In this document: positions 33,196 through 34,063 of the stretch, in pieces
How the letters are laid out: each line of letters begins with the position of its first letter
Position numbering within the stretch: position 1 is the stretch's first letter
Source: an uncultured bacterium
Lineage (GTDB): Bacteria; Planctomycetota; UBA1135; UBA2386
Direction: 5' to 3'
Assembly (NCBI GenBank): GCA_937906475.1
Contig: CALCZA010000090.1
Coordinates: 1 to 34,063, forward strand
DNA: 34,063 nt
Notes under the pieces: generated by a model
Seen by the model: the letters and a program-made list of their open reading frames with translations, nothing else
Database searches by the model: none
Told to the model about the DNA's origin: nothing
Program-made: the position numbers and the translations under genes

Positions 33196-34063
33196 ACTTC
33201 GCCTCGTATTCGGTGCGGCCCTTCGACAAGACCAATAGCACGCGGCTGTCGGATGCGAACAGTGAGCCATCGGTCACGACCACGTCGGCAAGCTTGTTGC
33301 GCGTGAGCGAACCAGTGTCTTTGGCAATGCCGAGGATCTCGGCTGGCGTCAGCGTGATCGCACGCAGCGCCGCGTCTTCGGACAAGCCGCTGCCGATTGC
33401 GGCGGCCGCCATCATTGGCAGCATCGCGCTCAGTCGCGCCGTGCCACCAGCAATCGCGAACGGCACGCCAGCAACATTTAGCTGGTGCGGCAACGCGGTC
33501 GGATCGTACTTCGCGTAGGCGTTGCGCTTGTCACCAGGCGCCGCAAGGCTGAACGGGAGCACGTCGGTCAGCACGACCGTGGCGCCGTGCTCGGCGATGG
33601 CTTCGGTGACGCGGTCCGCGCCGTAGGCCTGCTCCAGCACGACGAGCGGGATTTCCTTCTCGCGTTGCAGGTTCAAGGCATCGCGCAACTCGTCGACGCG
33701 GTGTGCTTCGATGCGTAGCGGCAGGTCGCCGTCGAGCACCTTGTTGAGCGCTTCTTTCTGTAAGTCTTCGCGCGGCTTCTTTGGGTAGGTCGGGCGCTTT
33801 GGACCGGAGTCCTTGCTAGCCTTATCACCTGGTTTGGCACCGGGTTTGGCACCGGGTTTGGCACCGGGTTTGGCACTGGTCGGGGTGTCTGCACTCGAGC
33901 CCGATGGGCCTTGCTGTTGGCTGCGGCTCGGGCGGCCTTGCGGGCCTTGTATGTTCGGTTGCTGCGCTTGTGGTTGGCCAGCCAACGCCATCATCGTTGC
34001 GAGCATTTTGTCGAACGCTTCGGCGGTGAGCTCGTTTGCCTTGCCACCCTTAGGCGGTTCACG
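33194..34063 (-). CDS. Amidohydrolase-like protein, C-terminal part (partial, cut by window end)
   Basis: The frame is open through the right edge, giving 289 visible residues; an ATG at 34006 is internal, since coding-like sequence (Lys/Glu-rich, 'ELTAEAFDKMLAT') continues upstream of it. The visible part begins with the end of a barrel helix. It is followed by a Gln/Gly/Pro/Ser stretch and four 'PGAK/PGDK' repeats (DNA 33831-33878) with a basic Lys/Pro tail. The barrel then resumes at 'LNKVLDGDLPLRIEAHRVDEL'. The catalytic-Asp strand reads 'VPFAIAGGTARL'. The end is 'DTGSLTRNKLADVVVTDGS', a degraded 'GSL..GKDAD'. The N-terminal HxH region lies outside the window, so activity cannot be fully judged, but the missing Asp argues against it. 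The array therefore continues to the right. Confidence 0.85.
   Translation of the reverse strand, partial: REPPKGGKANELTAEAFDKMLATMMALAGQPQAQQPNIQGPQGRPSRSQQQGPSGSSADTPTSAKPGAKPGAKPGAKPGDKASKDSGPKRPTYPKKPREDLQKEALNKVLDGDLPLRIEAHRVDELRDALNLQREKEIPLVVLEQAYGADRVTEAIAEHGATVVLTDVLPFSLAAPGDKRNAYAKYDPTALPHQLNVAGVPFAIAGGTARLSAMLPMMAAAAIGSGLSEDAALRAITLTPAEILGIAKDTGSLTRNKLADVVVTDGSLFASDSRVLLVLSKGRTEYEAK
33831..33878 (-). repeat. 12-bp tandem repeat (four copies) encoding Pro-Gly-Ala-Lys
   Basis: The unit ggtttggcaccg occurs four times head to tail; three copies are identical and the last has one change. It stays in frame and encodes the PGAK repeats of the partial array gene. Near-identity at the DNA level points to recent expansion by slippage, so copy number may vary between strains. 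Confidence 0.9.

Noticed and set aside
33831..33878. Tandem repeat as a possible CRISPR
   Set aside because: 12-bp units without spacers, in frame inside a coding region.

Overview
The window is GC-rich bacterial DNA, densely packed with genes on both strands. No rRNA, tRNA, CRISPR array, transposase or phage gene was seen. The gene mix suggests a Planctomycetota-like or other complex-envelope Gram-negative heterotroph. That mix is FHA-domain Ser/Thr kinases, large secreted beta-rich proteins, CotH, many exported amidohydrolase relatives and two B12-dependent acyl-CoA mutase systems. The assignment is inferred from gene content; no marker gene is present.

Layout. Positions 1-99 hold the tail of a membrane protein. 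253-1986 is a large secreted protein closed by a very strong terminator (2038-2090). 2213-2761 is a short methyltransferase-like ORF that lacks its SAM-binding half. 2805-6191 is a two-gene unit: an FHA-membrane-CAP fusion followed by a small FHA-like protein. 6188-9628 (minus strand) holds the mutase chaperone MeaB and methylmalonyl-CoA mutase, with a broken response-regulator remnant on the opposite strand between them. 9629-9981 holds a second decayed stretch. 9982-12291 (minus) holds a CotH-family protein and a CxxCxxCC metal-binding protein. 12425-13606 is malic enzyme and 13642-15126 (minus) an FHA-kinase. 15502-17346 is an exported S15-type peptidase/hydrolase. 17494-20919 (minus) is the fused isobutyryl-CoA mutase IcmF and 21083-21499 (minus) an NTF2/SnoaL-like protein.

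The right third (21631-34063, all minus) is the striking part. It is an unbroken run of eight genes with ten amidohydrolase-like domains. Seven of the eight begin with an export signal; the eighth runs off the window before its N terminus. Most are joined by 1-4 base stop/start overlaps. All keep the amidohydrolase C-terminal 'GSL..GKDAD' signature, but only one protein (25132-26592) keeps a full metal-ligand set. One gene has lost almost its whole barrel but keeps the HxH. One is a double-domain fusion with an inserted beta-barrel-like domain. The others have replaced the HxH. This looks like one active exported hydrolase expressed with a family of inactive partners.

Metabolic theme: exported peptide/amide hydrolysis (S15 enzyme, amidohydrolase array) could feed amino-acid catabolism. 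IcmF and methylmalonyl-CoA mutase/MeaB would rearrange the branched and odd-chain acyl-CoAs to succinyl-CoA, and malic enzyme would drain C4 acids to pyruvate. This link is inference from gene content.
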